Shown piece by piece: positions 14,391-21,653 of a DNA stretch of 32,067 nt. The notes beneath the pieces are model-generated. The model made no database searches. It was not told the origin of the DNA and saw only the letters and a program-made list of their open reading frames with translations. The translations under genes and the position numbers were made by a program. The stretch is from positions 1-32,067 of the forward strand of contig NZ_JALPTH010000046.1 in assembly GCF_023218175.1 (NCBI RefSeq). Direction: 5' to 3'. Origin of the DNA: Streptomyces lichenis (GTDB lineage: Bacteria > Actinomycetota > Actinomycetes > Streptomycetales > Streptomycetaceae). How positions within the stretch are numbered: the first letter of the stretch is position 1; each line of letters begins with the position of its first letter.

Positions 14391-16646
14391 ATGGGTGCAG
14401 CGAGTGCGGAGACCGGGGGCGCGGCCATACGCAAGCGCCGCTTCTTCACCTGGCGGCGGCTGCTGGGCACCTTCCTCGGGCTCTGCCTGCTGGCGATGGC
14501 GGCCTTCTACGTGGTCTACCTGCTCGTCCCGGTGCCCAGCGCCAACGCCGACGCGATACGCCAGTCCAACGTCTACAAGTACAGCAACGGCAAGGTCTTC
14601 GCCCGCACCGGCAAGGTCAACCGCGAGATAGTCGACCTCACCAAGATCCCCGACAATGTCGAGAAGGCGTTCGTCGCCGCGGAGAACAAGTCCTTCTACG
14701 AGGACTCCGGCGTCGACATCAAGGGCACCGCCCGCGGTCTGCTGAACACCGTGACCGGCCAGGGCAAGCAGGGCGGCTCGACCATCACCCAGCAGTACGT
14801 CAAGAACTACTACCTGAACCAGGACCAGACGGCGACCCGCAAGCTCAAGGAACTGGTGATCTCCCTCAAGGTCGACCAGCGGATGGCCAAGGAGGAGATC
14901 CTCGCCGGCTATCTGAACACCAGCTACTACGGCCGCAACGCCTACGGCATCCAGGCTGCCGCCCAGGCCTACTACCGGGTCGACGCCGACGAGCTGACCG
15001 TGGAGCAGGGCGCCTACCTCGCCTCGCTGCTCCAGGCCCCCAGCCAGTACGACTGGGCGGTGGCCGGCGAGAACGGCCGCACCCAGGTCAAGCAGCGCTG
15101 GAACTACGTACTGAACAACATGGTCGAGGAGAACTGGCTCACCTCCGCCGAGCGCGCCGGGATGACCTTCCCGGTGCCGAAGCAGCCCAAGGCCCCCCTC
15201 GGCATGGAGGGCCAGCGCGGCTACATCGTGGAGGCCGCCAACAAGGAGCTGGTCGAGCAGGGCGGCATCACCGAGGCCGAGCTCAAGGCCGGCGGCTGGA
15301 CCATCACCCTCAACATCGACGAGAAGCGCCAGAAGCAGCTGGAGAAGGCGGTCAAGCGGAAGCTGGAGGACAACCTCGACCGCAAGGGCAGCAAGGTCGA
15401 CGCCACCGTCCAGGCCGGCGCCACCTCCGTGGACCCGAAGACCGGCGGCGTGGTCGCCCTCTACGGCGGTGTCGGCGCCACCGAGCACTGGACGTCCAAC
15501 GCCACCCGCCGCGACTACCAGCCCGCCTCCACCTTCAAGCCCCTGGTCTTCGCCTCCGCCCTGGAGAACGGCTCGGAGACCCAGGACGGCCGCACCATCG
15601 GCCTGGAGACCGTCTACGACGGCACCAGCCGCCGCCCCGTGGTCGGCAGCGACATCCCCTTCAACCCGCAGAACGACCTGGGCGTCAGCTACGACAACCC
15701 CACGGTCCGCACCGGCCTGGCCCGCTCCATCAACTCGGTGTTCGCCCAGATGATCGTGGACGTCGGCCCGGGGCTGGTGAAGAAGACCGCGCTCGGCCTC
15801 GGCGTGCCCGACGGCGAGGGCTTCGTGAAGACGCCCGCCATGTCCCTGGGCACCATGGGCGCCTCCACCTGGGACATGGCCGGGGTCTACGCCACCCTGA
15901 ACAACCACGGCAAGAAGGTCACCCCGTCCATCGTGCGGTCCGCCGAGCACAAGGACCGCACCTTCGACCGGAAGACCGACCCCGTCGGCGACCAGGCGGT
16001 CAGCCGCCAGACCGCCGACACCGTCACCGAGGGCCTGACCGGCGTGGTGGACAACGGCTCTGGCTTCGAGGCGAACACCCCGGCCTACGACGCGGCCGGA
16101 AAGACCGGCACCTCCGAGAACAACAAGTCGGCCTGGTTCGCCGGCTACACCCCCGAGCTGACCACCGTGGTCGCCCTCTTCGGCGAGAAGCCGGACGGCA
16201 CCGGGCAGGTCTCGCTCACCGGCACCGCCCAGTCGGGCCGCGCCAACGGCGGCGGCTTCCCCGCCCGTATCTGGGCCGACTACACCCTCGGCGCCCTCGG
16301 CGGCGGCTCCGACGCCCGCTTCGACCTGGACGTCGCCGACACCGTCGACCCCGGCCCGCCCACCCCCACCGACACCCCCAGCGACGACCCGTCCCCCTCG
16401 GACACTCCGAGCGACGACCCGTCCCCCTCCGACACCCCGAGCGACGACCCCTCGCCCTCGGACACCCCGAGTGACGACCCGTCCCCCTCGGACACCCCCA
16501 GCGACGACCCCTCGCCCTCCACCACCCCGAGCGACGAGCCCACCGACGACGGCACCGGCGACCCGGGCGACCCCGGCGGCACCGTCGAAGGCACCATCGG
16601 CGACCCGGGCGACGGCGACATCACCCTGGACCCGGTCGAGCCCTGA
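14391..16646 (+). CDS. Class A penicillin-binding protein (bifunctional transglycosylase/transpeptidase)
   Basis: 751 residues. There is a basic cytosolic start (IRKRRFFTWRR), one membrane anchor (about 25-47), then a GT51 glycosyltransferase domain: AENKSFYEDSGVD with catalytic Glu98, GGSTITQQYVKNYYL, and LAGYLNTSYYGRNAYGIQ. The transpeptidase domain has the nucleophile Ser380 in STFK, the SxN motif at Ser446-Asn448, and KTGT at Lys571. The motif usually written ED has EN here; the catalytic Glu is kept. From about residue 660 the extracellular tail is an Asp/Pro/Ser/Thr repeat. It polymerises lipid II and crosslinks peptides outside the membrane. ATG 14391 was chosen, with GCGGAG ten bases upstream. 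It ends in a strong hairpin, convergent with the phosphatase gene. Confidence 0.95.
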   Translation: MGAASAETGGAAIRKRRFFTWRRLLGTFLGLCLLAMAAFYVVYLLVPVPSANADAIRQSNVYKYSNGKVFARTGKVNREIVDLTKIPDNVEKAFVAAENKSFYEDSGVDIKGTARGLLNTVTGQGKQGGSTITQQYVKNYYLNQDQTATRKLKELVISLKVDQRMAKEEILAGYLNTSYYGRNAYGIQAAAQAYYRVDADELTVEQGAYLASLLQAPSQYDWAVAGENGRTQVKQRWNYVLNNMVEENWLTSAERAGMTFPVPKQPKAPLGMEGQRGYIVEAANKELVEQGGITEAELKAGGWTITLNIDEKRQKQLEKAVKRKLEDNLDRKGSKVDATVQAGATSVDPKTGGVVALYGGVGATEHWTSNATRRDYQPASTFKPLVFASALENGSETQDGRTIGLETVYDGTSRRPVVGSDIPFNPQNDLGVSYDNPTVRTGLARSINSVFAQMIVDVGPGLVKKTALGLGVPDGEGFVKTPAMSLGTMGASTWDMAGVYATLNNHGKKVTPSIVRSAEHKDRTFDRKTDPVGDQAVSRQTADTVTEGLTGVVDNGSGFEANTPAYDAAGKTGTSENNKSAWFAGYTPELTTVVALFGEKPDGTGQVSLTGTAQSGRANGGGFPARIWADYTLGALGGGSDARFDLDVADTVDPGPPTPTDTPSDDPSPSDTPSDDPSPSDTPSDDPSPSDTPSDDPSPSDTPSDDPSPSTTPSDEPTDDGTGDPGDPGGTVEGTIGDPGDGDITLDPVEP
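16371..16545 (+). repeat. 30-bp tandem repeat in the PBP gene (DTPSDDPSPS)
   Basis: Five full 30-bp units start at 16371, 16401, 16431, 16461 and 16491, followed by a diverged partial unit. Each encodes the decapeptide DTPSDDPSPS. Codons differ slightly among units (TCG/TCC, CCC/CCG), so selection keeps the peptide while the DNA drifts. The tail is acidic and proline-rich, outside the membrane. Confidence 0.9.
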
Positions 16647-16653
16647 ACCACCC

Positions 16654-16682
16654 GATGGGCCCCGTGACCCACGGGGCCCATC
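16654..16682. terminator. Bidirectional hairpin terminator
   Basis: Perfect 13-bp inverted repeat (16654-16666 with 16670-16682) with a three-base loop, eight bases after the PBP stop and facing the convergent phosphatase gene. Confidence 0.85.
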
Positions 16683-16746
16683 AGCCACCGCGCCGGGTCA
16701 GCCGCCCACCGGCCAGAGGCCCGGTCACCGGCGGCGCGAGCCCGTC

Positions 16747-18897
16747 CTAGGTGGAGAGCTCGAACCACACCACCTTCCCGGTGGACAGCCGCGTCGCTCC
16801 CCACCTCCGCGCCAACCGGTTCACCAGGAACAGCCCGCGCCCACCCTCGTCGGTGTCCCGCGCCCGCCGCTGCCTGGGCAACTGCGGCGAGTCGTCGCCG
16901 ACCTCGCACCGCAGCACATCCGTCCGCAGCAGCCGCAGCGTCACCGGCCGTTCCGCGTACCGCACCGCGTTGGTGACCACCTCGCTGACCAGCAGCTCCA
17001 CCTGGTCGGACAGCTCCTCCAGGTCCCAACGGGCCAGCGCCCGGCGGGCCAGCCGACGGGCGCGGCCCGGAGCCGCGTCCTCCGGTTCCAGGAACCAGTA
17101 CGCCACGTCACTCGGCGCGATCCCGTCGAACCGGGCCGCCAGCAGCGCGATGTCATCGTCCCGGTCGCCCGGCCCGAGCATGTCCAGCACGTCGTCGCAG
17201 AGCGCCTCCAGCGGCGGCGAGTGGTCCGGCCCGGTCAGCTGGGCGGTGGCCGCCAGCCGCTCCCGCAGCTGCTCGATCCCCGCCCACACGTCCCGCATCC
17301 GGGACTCCACCAGCCCGTCGGTGTACAGCAGCAGGGTCGCCCCGGCCGGCGCGTCCAGCTCCACCGCCTCGAAGTCCACCCCGCCCACACCGATCGGCGC
17401 CCCCGGCGGCACCCGCAGCACCTCGGCCCGGCCGCCCAAGTGGAGCAGCACCGGCGGCGGATGGCCCGCGTTGGCGATGGTGATCCGGTGCGCGACCGGG
17501 TCGTACACCGCGTACAGACACGTCGCCATCCGGTTCTCGCCGAGCCGCTGCGCCTGCTCGTCCAGGTGGTGCAGCACCTCCTGCGGCGGCAGGTCCAGCC
17601 CGGCCAGGGTCTGCGCGGTGGTGCGCAGCTGGCCCATGATGGCCGCCGAGGTCATCGAGTGGCCCATCACATCGCCGACGACCAGCGCCACCCGGCTGCC
17701 CGGCAGCGGGATCGCGTCGTACCAGTCGCCGCCCACCCGCGCGGTCTCCGCCGCCGGCAGATAGCGCGAGGCCAGCCGCACACCCGTCGGCTGCGGCAGG
17801 TTCTCCGGCAGCATGGTGCGCTGGAGCTCGTCCGCGATGTACGCCTCCCGGCCGTACAGCACCGCCTTGTCGATGCCCAGCGCGGTGTGCGTGGCGAGCT
17901 GCGCGGCCACCAGCAGGTCGCCCGGCTCGAACGGCGAGCGGTCCGGGCGGCGCAGGAAGACGGCCGCGCCGATCACCCGGCGCCGCCCCCGCAGCGGCGC
18001 GAGGATGGCCCGGTGACCGGTCGGCACGCACCGGTTGTCGCCCAGCAGCTCCGGGAAGGCGGCACGGGCGGCGGCGGAGTCGCCGAACACCGGCCGCACC
18101 CCGCGCAACACCTCGGCCAGCGCCCCGCCGGTGCGCACCTCGCACAGCTCGGACGCCGGGCCGAGGTCCAGCTCGTCATCGGGGTCGGCCGCGGTCAGCG
18201 ACAACTCCCCGCCGTCTTCGGTTAAACGCAGCCGGTCCGTGCGCCGCAGCCGCAGCACGAACGGGTCCACCGGCCGGTCGTCGCCGACCGGCAGCGGGTC
18301 GCGCAGATAGACCAGGATCGCGTCGGAGAAGGTCGGCACGGTGGCCCGGCACAGCCCGAGCACGATCTCGTCCAGGTCGATGCCCCGGGCGATCCGCCGG
18401 GTCGCGGCACCGACGAACCGCAGCCGGTCGGCCTCCCGCCGCGCCGCGCCCGCCGGATCCAGCAGGCCTTCCCCGCCATCCGCCCCACCGTCCGGCATAC
18501 CGCCACCACCCACCGCACGCGCACCACCCGGCGTACCACCACCGGCCACCGACACACCACCGCCACCACCATCCGCGGGCACACCGCCCGCGGCCGCCCC
18601 CGCCGCCGCACCGCTCCCACCCCGCTGACCACGACCCACCGGGCCGGCCCCCGCCCCGGAACCCGTCCCGGCATCCGGCCGCGGCAGGCTCGCGGCGGCG
18701 GCCCGGGCCACCGCGGGGGTGCCGGCGCCCTCCCCGGCGGCCGGCTCGGCTATCGCCTCACCGGCGGCCGACGCGACCGAGGGCTGTGCGGGCACTCCGA
18801 CGGCCCGGGGCGGTGTCTGCGGCCGCGGCCGGGTGCGTTCCTGCGGCCCGGCAGCACGGGGCTGGCGGCCTTCATGGGAAGTGGGCTGCTCCGTCAC
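16747..18897 (-). CDS. SpoIIE-type PP2C phosphatase with GAF and C-terminal anti-sigma-type ATPase domain
   Basis: 716 residues. Residues 1-145 are a disordered Gly/Ala/Pro-rich lead. About 150-345 is a GAF-like sensor (LRFVGAATRRIARGIDLDEI through FEPGDLLVAAQLATHTALGI). About 350-590 is a PP2C/SpoIIE phosphatase with GGDWYDAI, VVGDVMGHSM, NAGHPPP, YTDGLVE and RDDDIALLAAR, all metal-binding aspartates intact. About 600-716 is a HATPase_c (RsbW-like) domain with LLVSEVVTNAVRYAE and GGRGLFLVNRLARRWG. Such proteins switch anti-anti-sigma factors by dephosphorylation; the kinase-like end may oppose it. No sigma or anti-sigma factor partner is adjacent. Start GTG 18897. Codon 225 is TTA, the rare leucine codon read by the bldA tRNA, the only in-frame TTA I found in the window. 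Confidence 0.93.
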   Translation of the reverse strand: MTEQPTSHEGRQPRAAGPQERTRPRPQTPPRAVGVPAQPSVASAAGEAIAEPAAGEGAGTPAVARAAAASLPRPDAGTGSGAGAGPVGRGQRGGSGAAAGAAAGGVPADGGGGGVSVAGGGTPGGARAVGGGGMPDGGADGGEGLLDPAGAARREADRLRFVGAATRRIARGIDLDEIVLGLCRATVPTFSDAILVYLRDPLPVGDDRPVDPFVLRLRRTDRLRLTEDGGELSLTAADPDDELDLGPASELCEVRTGGALAEVLRGVRPVFGDSAAARAAFPELLGDNRCVPTGHRAILAPLRGRRRVIGAAVFLRRPDRSPFEPGDLLVAAQLATHTALGIDKAVLYGREAYIADELQRTMLPENLPQPTGVRLASRYLPAAETARVGGDWYDAIPLPGSRVALVVGDVMGHSMTSAAIMGQLRTTAQTLAGLDLPPQEVLHHLDEQAQRLGENRMATCLYAVYDPVAHRITIANAGHPPPVLLHLGGRAEVLRVPPGAPIGVGGVDFEAVELDAPAGATLLLYTDGLVESRMRDVWAGIEQLRERLAATAQLTGPDHSPPLEALCDDVLDMLGPGDRDDDIALLAARFDGIAPSDVAYWFLEPEDAAPGRARRLARRALARWDLEELSDQVELLVSEVVTNAVRYAERPVTLRLLRTDVLRCEVGDDSPQLPRQRRARDTDEGGRGLFLVNRLARRWGATRLSTGKVVWFELST

Positions 18898-19039
18898 GCG
18901 TGCGATTCCGTCCGTCCGGGCCGGTAGTGCGGTGCGATCGCTCTGTCAGGCGCTGTACCAGGCGCTATACCCGCTCTGAACGCGGCGTCGACAGAGGGGG
19001 ACGGTTCCGGGCACGGATGGGACACGATCCACCCCCTCT

Positions 19040-19060
19040 TGAATGACTTCTGAATGACTT
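19040..19060. promoter_or_regulatory. Direct repeat TGAATGACTT
   Basis: Two identical decamers at 19040-19049 and 19051-19060, one helical turn apart, in the 256-bp gap upstream of the phosphatase gene and just beyond the end of the DUF402 gene. It looks like a binding site for a regulator that docks in tandem. A second repeated element, CAGGCGCT, lies nearer the phosphatase start (about 18948-18966). Confidence 0.35.
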
Positions 19061-19153
19061 ACGGTCAGTTCCTGCACTCTGCTCAGTCGTTACTGCGCGA
19101 CAACATCGCGGAAGGCGATCCTACGTTTGCACCCCAGGGGCGCATCAAGGGTC

Positions 19154-19918
19154 TCATGGCGCCGTGTGCGCCGGGGCGTGATCCGGGGCATGATCCCAGT
19201 CCGCGGGCAGCCGCGGCACCGGCCAGGCCGGATCGGGCCGCCAGTCCTCCCAGCCGTCCGCGAACGGCGAGCCCCAGGCCCGTACGGTCTCCAGCGCCGC
19301 CGCGCCCGCCACCCGCACCTGCCGGGCCTGTGCCGGGCCCATCAGCCCGCTGCGCTGCGCCTGCTCGAACTCGTCCTCGTCGCGCCAGAGCCAGCTGCGG
19401 TCCGGATAGACCGAGATGTCCAGGAAGTGGTCCTCGGAGTCCACCCCGCGCGACCACCGGGTGCGCGGCTCCTCCAGGTTGACGTACCAGCTGCGGAACA
19501 GCCAGTCCTGCTCCCAGAACAGCCACACCGACCACGGCTCGCCCGGTCGGGCCAGCTTCAGTACGCCGGCCCCGGCCCAGCGGGCCCGGGCGGTGGTGCG
19601 CGCGGCGGTGTAGCGGGTGGCCAGCGGCTCCTCGTGCACCGGGCGGCCGTCGGCGAGCACCGGCTTGACGCACTCGGTGCCCGGGGCCATCCAGACCGCC
19701 AGCAGCTCCTCGGTGTCCTGCACGACGGTGACCGGGCGGCAGATGTGCACATGGCCGTCGGCGTTGTCCCGGTACCGCCACAGCACCTGCGTCCCCGGCG
19801 CCCAGTGCCGCCCGCCCCCCGGCCCGGTCGTCGTCTCTCTCCTCGTCGGAACAGTTCCCGTGGTACCGCTCGTCGTCGTGGTACCGCTCCCCGTCGTGGT
19901 CTCGGCTTCGGCTGTCAT
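19154..19918 (-). CDS. DUF402 domain protein (FomD/nucleoside-phosphate hydrolase-like)
   Basis: 254 residues. The first 36 are Thr/Gly-rich and built from a short DNA repeat; the conserved part starts at HWAPGTQVLWRYRDN. The DUF402 core shows SWYVNLEEP, then VDSEDHFLDISVYPD and DEDEFEQAQRSGLM, matching the acidic D-x-x-L-D and D-x-D-E-F pattern that binds metal in FomD and related nucleoside di/monophosphate hydrolases. Substrate and pathway are unknown. The start ATG 19918 has only a weak AGGATC ahead; a later start closer to the core is possible. It lies on the minus strand between fumC and the phosphatase gene. The 118-bp gap from fumC shows no terminator-like hairpin, so read-through from fumC is possible. 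Confidence 0.82.
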   Translation of the reverse strand: MTAEAETTTGSGTTTTSGTTGTVPTRRETTTGPGGGRHWAPGTQVLWRYRDNADGHVHICRPVTVVQDTEELLAVWMAPGTECVKPVLADGRPVHEEPLATRYTAARTTARARWAGAGVLKLARPGEPWSVWLFWEQDWLFRSWYVNLEEPRTRWSRGVDSEDHFLDISVYPDRSWLWRDEDEFEQAQRSGLMGPAQARQVRVAGAAALETVRAWGSPFADGWEDWRPDPAWPVPRLPADWDHAPDHAPAHTAP

Positions 19919-20036
19919 GAGCAGATCCTAGGCGCGGGAGCCCGGCCGCGCCGCGATACGGATCACGACCGGCGGGCCCCCGCACCCCACCCCGCCGCCC
20001 GCGATCCCCCGCCGCACTCCGGCGGTCATCCCTCCG

Positions 20037-21443
20037 TCACGGGTGCGTCATCCGCAGCACGTCCAGCGCCTCGTCCAGCTGCTCCAGGGTGAGGTCCCCG
20101 CGCTCCACATAACCCGCCTCCAGCACCACCTGACGGATGGTCTTGCGTTCCGCAAGGGACTTCTTGGCCACCTTCGCGGCCTCCTCGTACCCGAGGTACT
20201 TGTTGAGCGGGGTGACCACGGAGGGCGAGGACTCGGCGTACTCCCGGGCCCGCTCGCGGTCCGCGGTGATGCCGTCCACCGTGCGGTCGGCCAGCAGCCG
20301 CGCCGCGTTGGCCAGCAGCCGGACCGACTCCAGCAGGTTCTTCGCCATCACCGGCAGCATCACGTTGAGCTCGAAGTTGCCCGCCGCGCCGGCCGCCGCC
20401 ACCGTGGCGTCGTTCCCCACCACCTGGGCGCACACCATCAGCACCGCCTCCGGGATCACCGGGTTGACCTTGCCCGGCATGATCGAGGAGCCGGGCTGGA
20501 GGTCGGGCAGATGGATCTCGGCCAGTCCGGTGCGCGGCCCGGAGGACATCCAGCGCAGGTCGTTGCAGACCTTGGTCAGCGAGACCGCGATCGTACGCAA
20601 CTGGCCCGAGGCCTCCACCAGCCCGTCCCGCGCGCCCTGCGCCTCGAAGTGGTCGCGGGCCTCGGTCAGCGGCAGCCCGGTGGTGCGGGCCACCTCGGCG
20701 ATGACCGCCGCCGAGAAGCCGGGCGGGGTGTTGATGCCGGTGCCCACCGCCGTACCGCCGAGCGGCAGCTCCGCCAGCCGGGGCAGCGAGGCGCGCAGCC
20801 GCTCCACCCCGTACCGCACCTGCGCCGCGTAGCCGCCGAACTCCTGGCCCAGCGTCACCGGGGTGGCGTCCATCAGATGGGTGCGGCCCGACTTCACCAC
20901 GTCCGCGAACTCGGCCGACTTGCGCTCCAGGCTCGCCGCCAGGTGCTCCAGCGCCGGGACGAGGTCCTTGGTCACCGCGGCGGTGGCCGCGATGTGGATG
21001 GAGGACGGGAACACGTCGTTGGACGACTGCGAGGCGTTGACGTGGTCGTTGGGATGGACCGCGTCCGGCCCGCGCCCCAGCCGCTCACCGGCCAGGGTGG
21101 CCAGCACCTCGTTGGTGTTCATGTTGGACGAGGTGCCCGAGCCGGTCTGGAAGACGTCCACCGGGAAGTGCTCGTCCCAGCGCCCCTCGGCCACCTCCGC
21201 GGCGGCCTCCTGGATGGCCTCGGCCACCTCCTTGTCCAGCACCCCCAGGTCGGCGTTGACCTTGGCGGCGGCGGCCTTGATCCGGGCCAGCGCCTCGATG
21301 TGGGCGCGCTCCAGGCGCTGCCCGGAGAGCGGGAAGTTCTCCACCGCCCGCTGGGTCTGCGCCCGCCACCTGGCGTGCGCGGGGACCCGCACCTCGCCCA
21401 TGGAGTCGTGCTCCGTACGGAACTCCGCCGACTGCTCGCTCAT
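20037..21443 (-). CDS. fumC: Class II fumarate hydratase
   Basis: 468-residue tricarboxylic-acid-cycle enzyme interconverting fumarate and L-malate, of the iron-independent, oxygen-stable class. It has the superfamily signature GSSIMPGKVNPV near the middle-to-C-terminal part, the substrate-site stretch TGSGTSSNMNTNEV, SGRTHLMDATPVTLGQE with the catalytic His region, and the ASQSSNDVFPSSIH block. Length is normal. The start ATG 21443 has a strong GAGGAGCGAGG ribosome-binding site. The upstream region contains four 10-bp-spaced GCCATGTC-like units. A class I fumarase gene lies about 1.8 kb away on the same strand, separated by an oppositely oriented secreted hydrolase. Confidence 0.96.
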   Translation of the reverse strand: MSEQSAEFRTEHDSMGEVRVPAHARWRAQTQRAVENFPLSGQRLERAHIEALARIKAAAAKVNADLGVLDKEVAEAIQEAAAEVAEGRWDEHFPVDVFQTGSGTSSNMNTNEVLATLAGERLGRGPDAVHPNDHVNASQSSNDVFPSSIHIAATAAVTKDLVPALEHLAASLERKSAEFADVVKSGRTHLMDATPVTLGQEFGGYAAQVRYGVERLRASLPRLAELPLGGTAVGTGINTPPGFSAAVIAEVARTTGLPLTEARDHFEAQGARDGLVEASGQLRTIAVSLTKVCNDLRWMSSGPRTGLAEIHLPDLQPGSSIMPGKVNPVIPEAVLMVCAQVVGNDATVAAAGAAGNFELNVMLPVMAKNLLESVRLLANAARLLADRTVDGITADRERAREYAESSPSVVTPLNKYLGYEEAAKVAKKSLAERKTIRQVVLEAGYVERGDLTLEQLDEALDVLRMTHP

Positions 21444-21465
21444 CCTCGCTCCTCCTCAGTGCCCT

Positions 21466-21505
21466 GCCGTGTCCTGCCATGTCAAGCCATGTCAGGCCGT
21501 CTCGC
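21466..21505 (-). promoter_or_regulatory. Decamer repeat upstream of fumC
   Basis: Four units with exact 10-bp period: GCCGTGTCCT, GCCATGTCAA, GCCATGTCAG, GCCGTCTCGC. On the minus strand they read as repeated TTGACATGGC/CTGACATGGC, so one may supply a TTGACA -35 box, though no good -10 follows. The helical phasing suggests a protein binding on one DNA face. Confidence 0.4.
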
Positions 21506-21598
21506 GGCGGTTGGCCGCGTACCCACCGTGCCACCGCTCACCGCCGCTCACCGCCTCTCTCCTCCCCGGTGAGCAGTTGTCTGGATCGCTCTGTTCCC

Positions 21599-21641
21599 AA
21601 GTGGGCTTACCCGCCAGTAAAAACCGTGGGTAACCCCACTT
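21599..21641 (+). promoter_or_regulatory. Nested inverted repeats upstream of the SGNH hydrolase gene
   Basis: Outer arms AAGTGGGCTTACCC (21599-21612) and GGGTAACCCCACTT (21628-21641) pair except for one C/C mismatch. Inside lies TTAC-N6-GTAA (21607-21620), a typical TetR-type operator shape. The end is 12 bases before the start codon, over the ribosome-binding site region, so it could act as operator, as mRNA hairpin, or both. Confidence 0.5.
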
Positions 21642-21653
21642 CCAGGAGGCGCA

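Noticed and set aside
16371..16545. CRISPR-like array from the regular 30-bp spacing
   Set aside because: The units abut without spacers and are in frame within a PBP gene, encoding DTPSDDPSPS.
14392..16646. Longer start for the PBP from an upstream in-frame codon near 14277
   Set aside because: The added residues are Arg/Pro-rich without family match and would place the anchor far from the N-terminus; ATG 14391 gives a normal topology.
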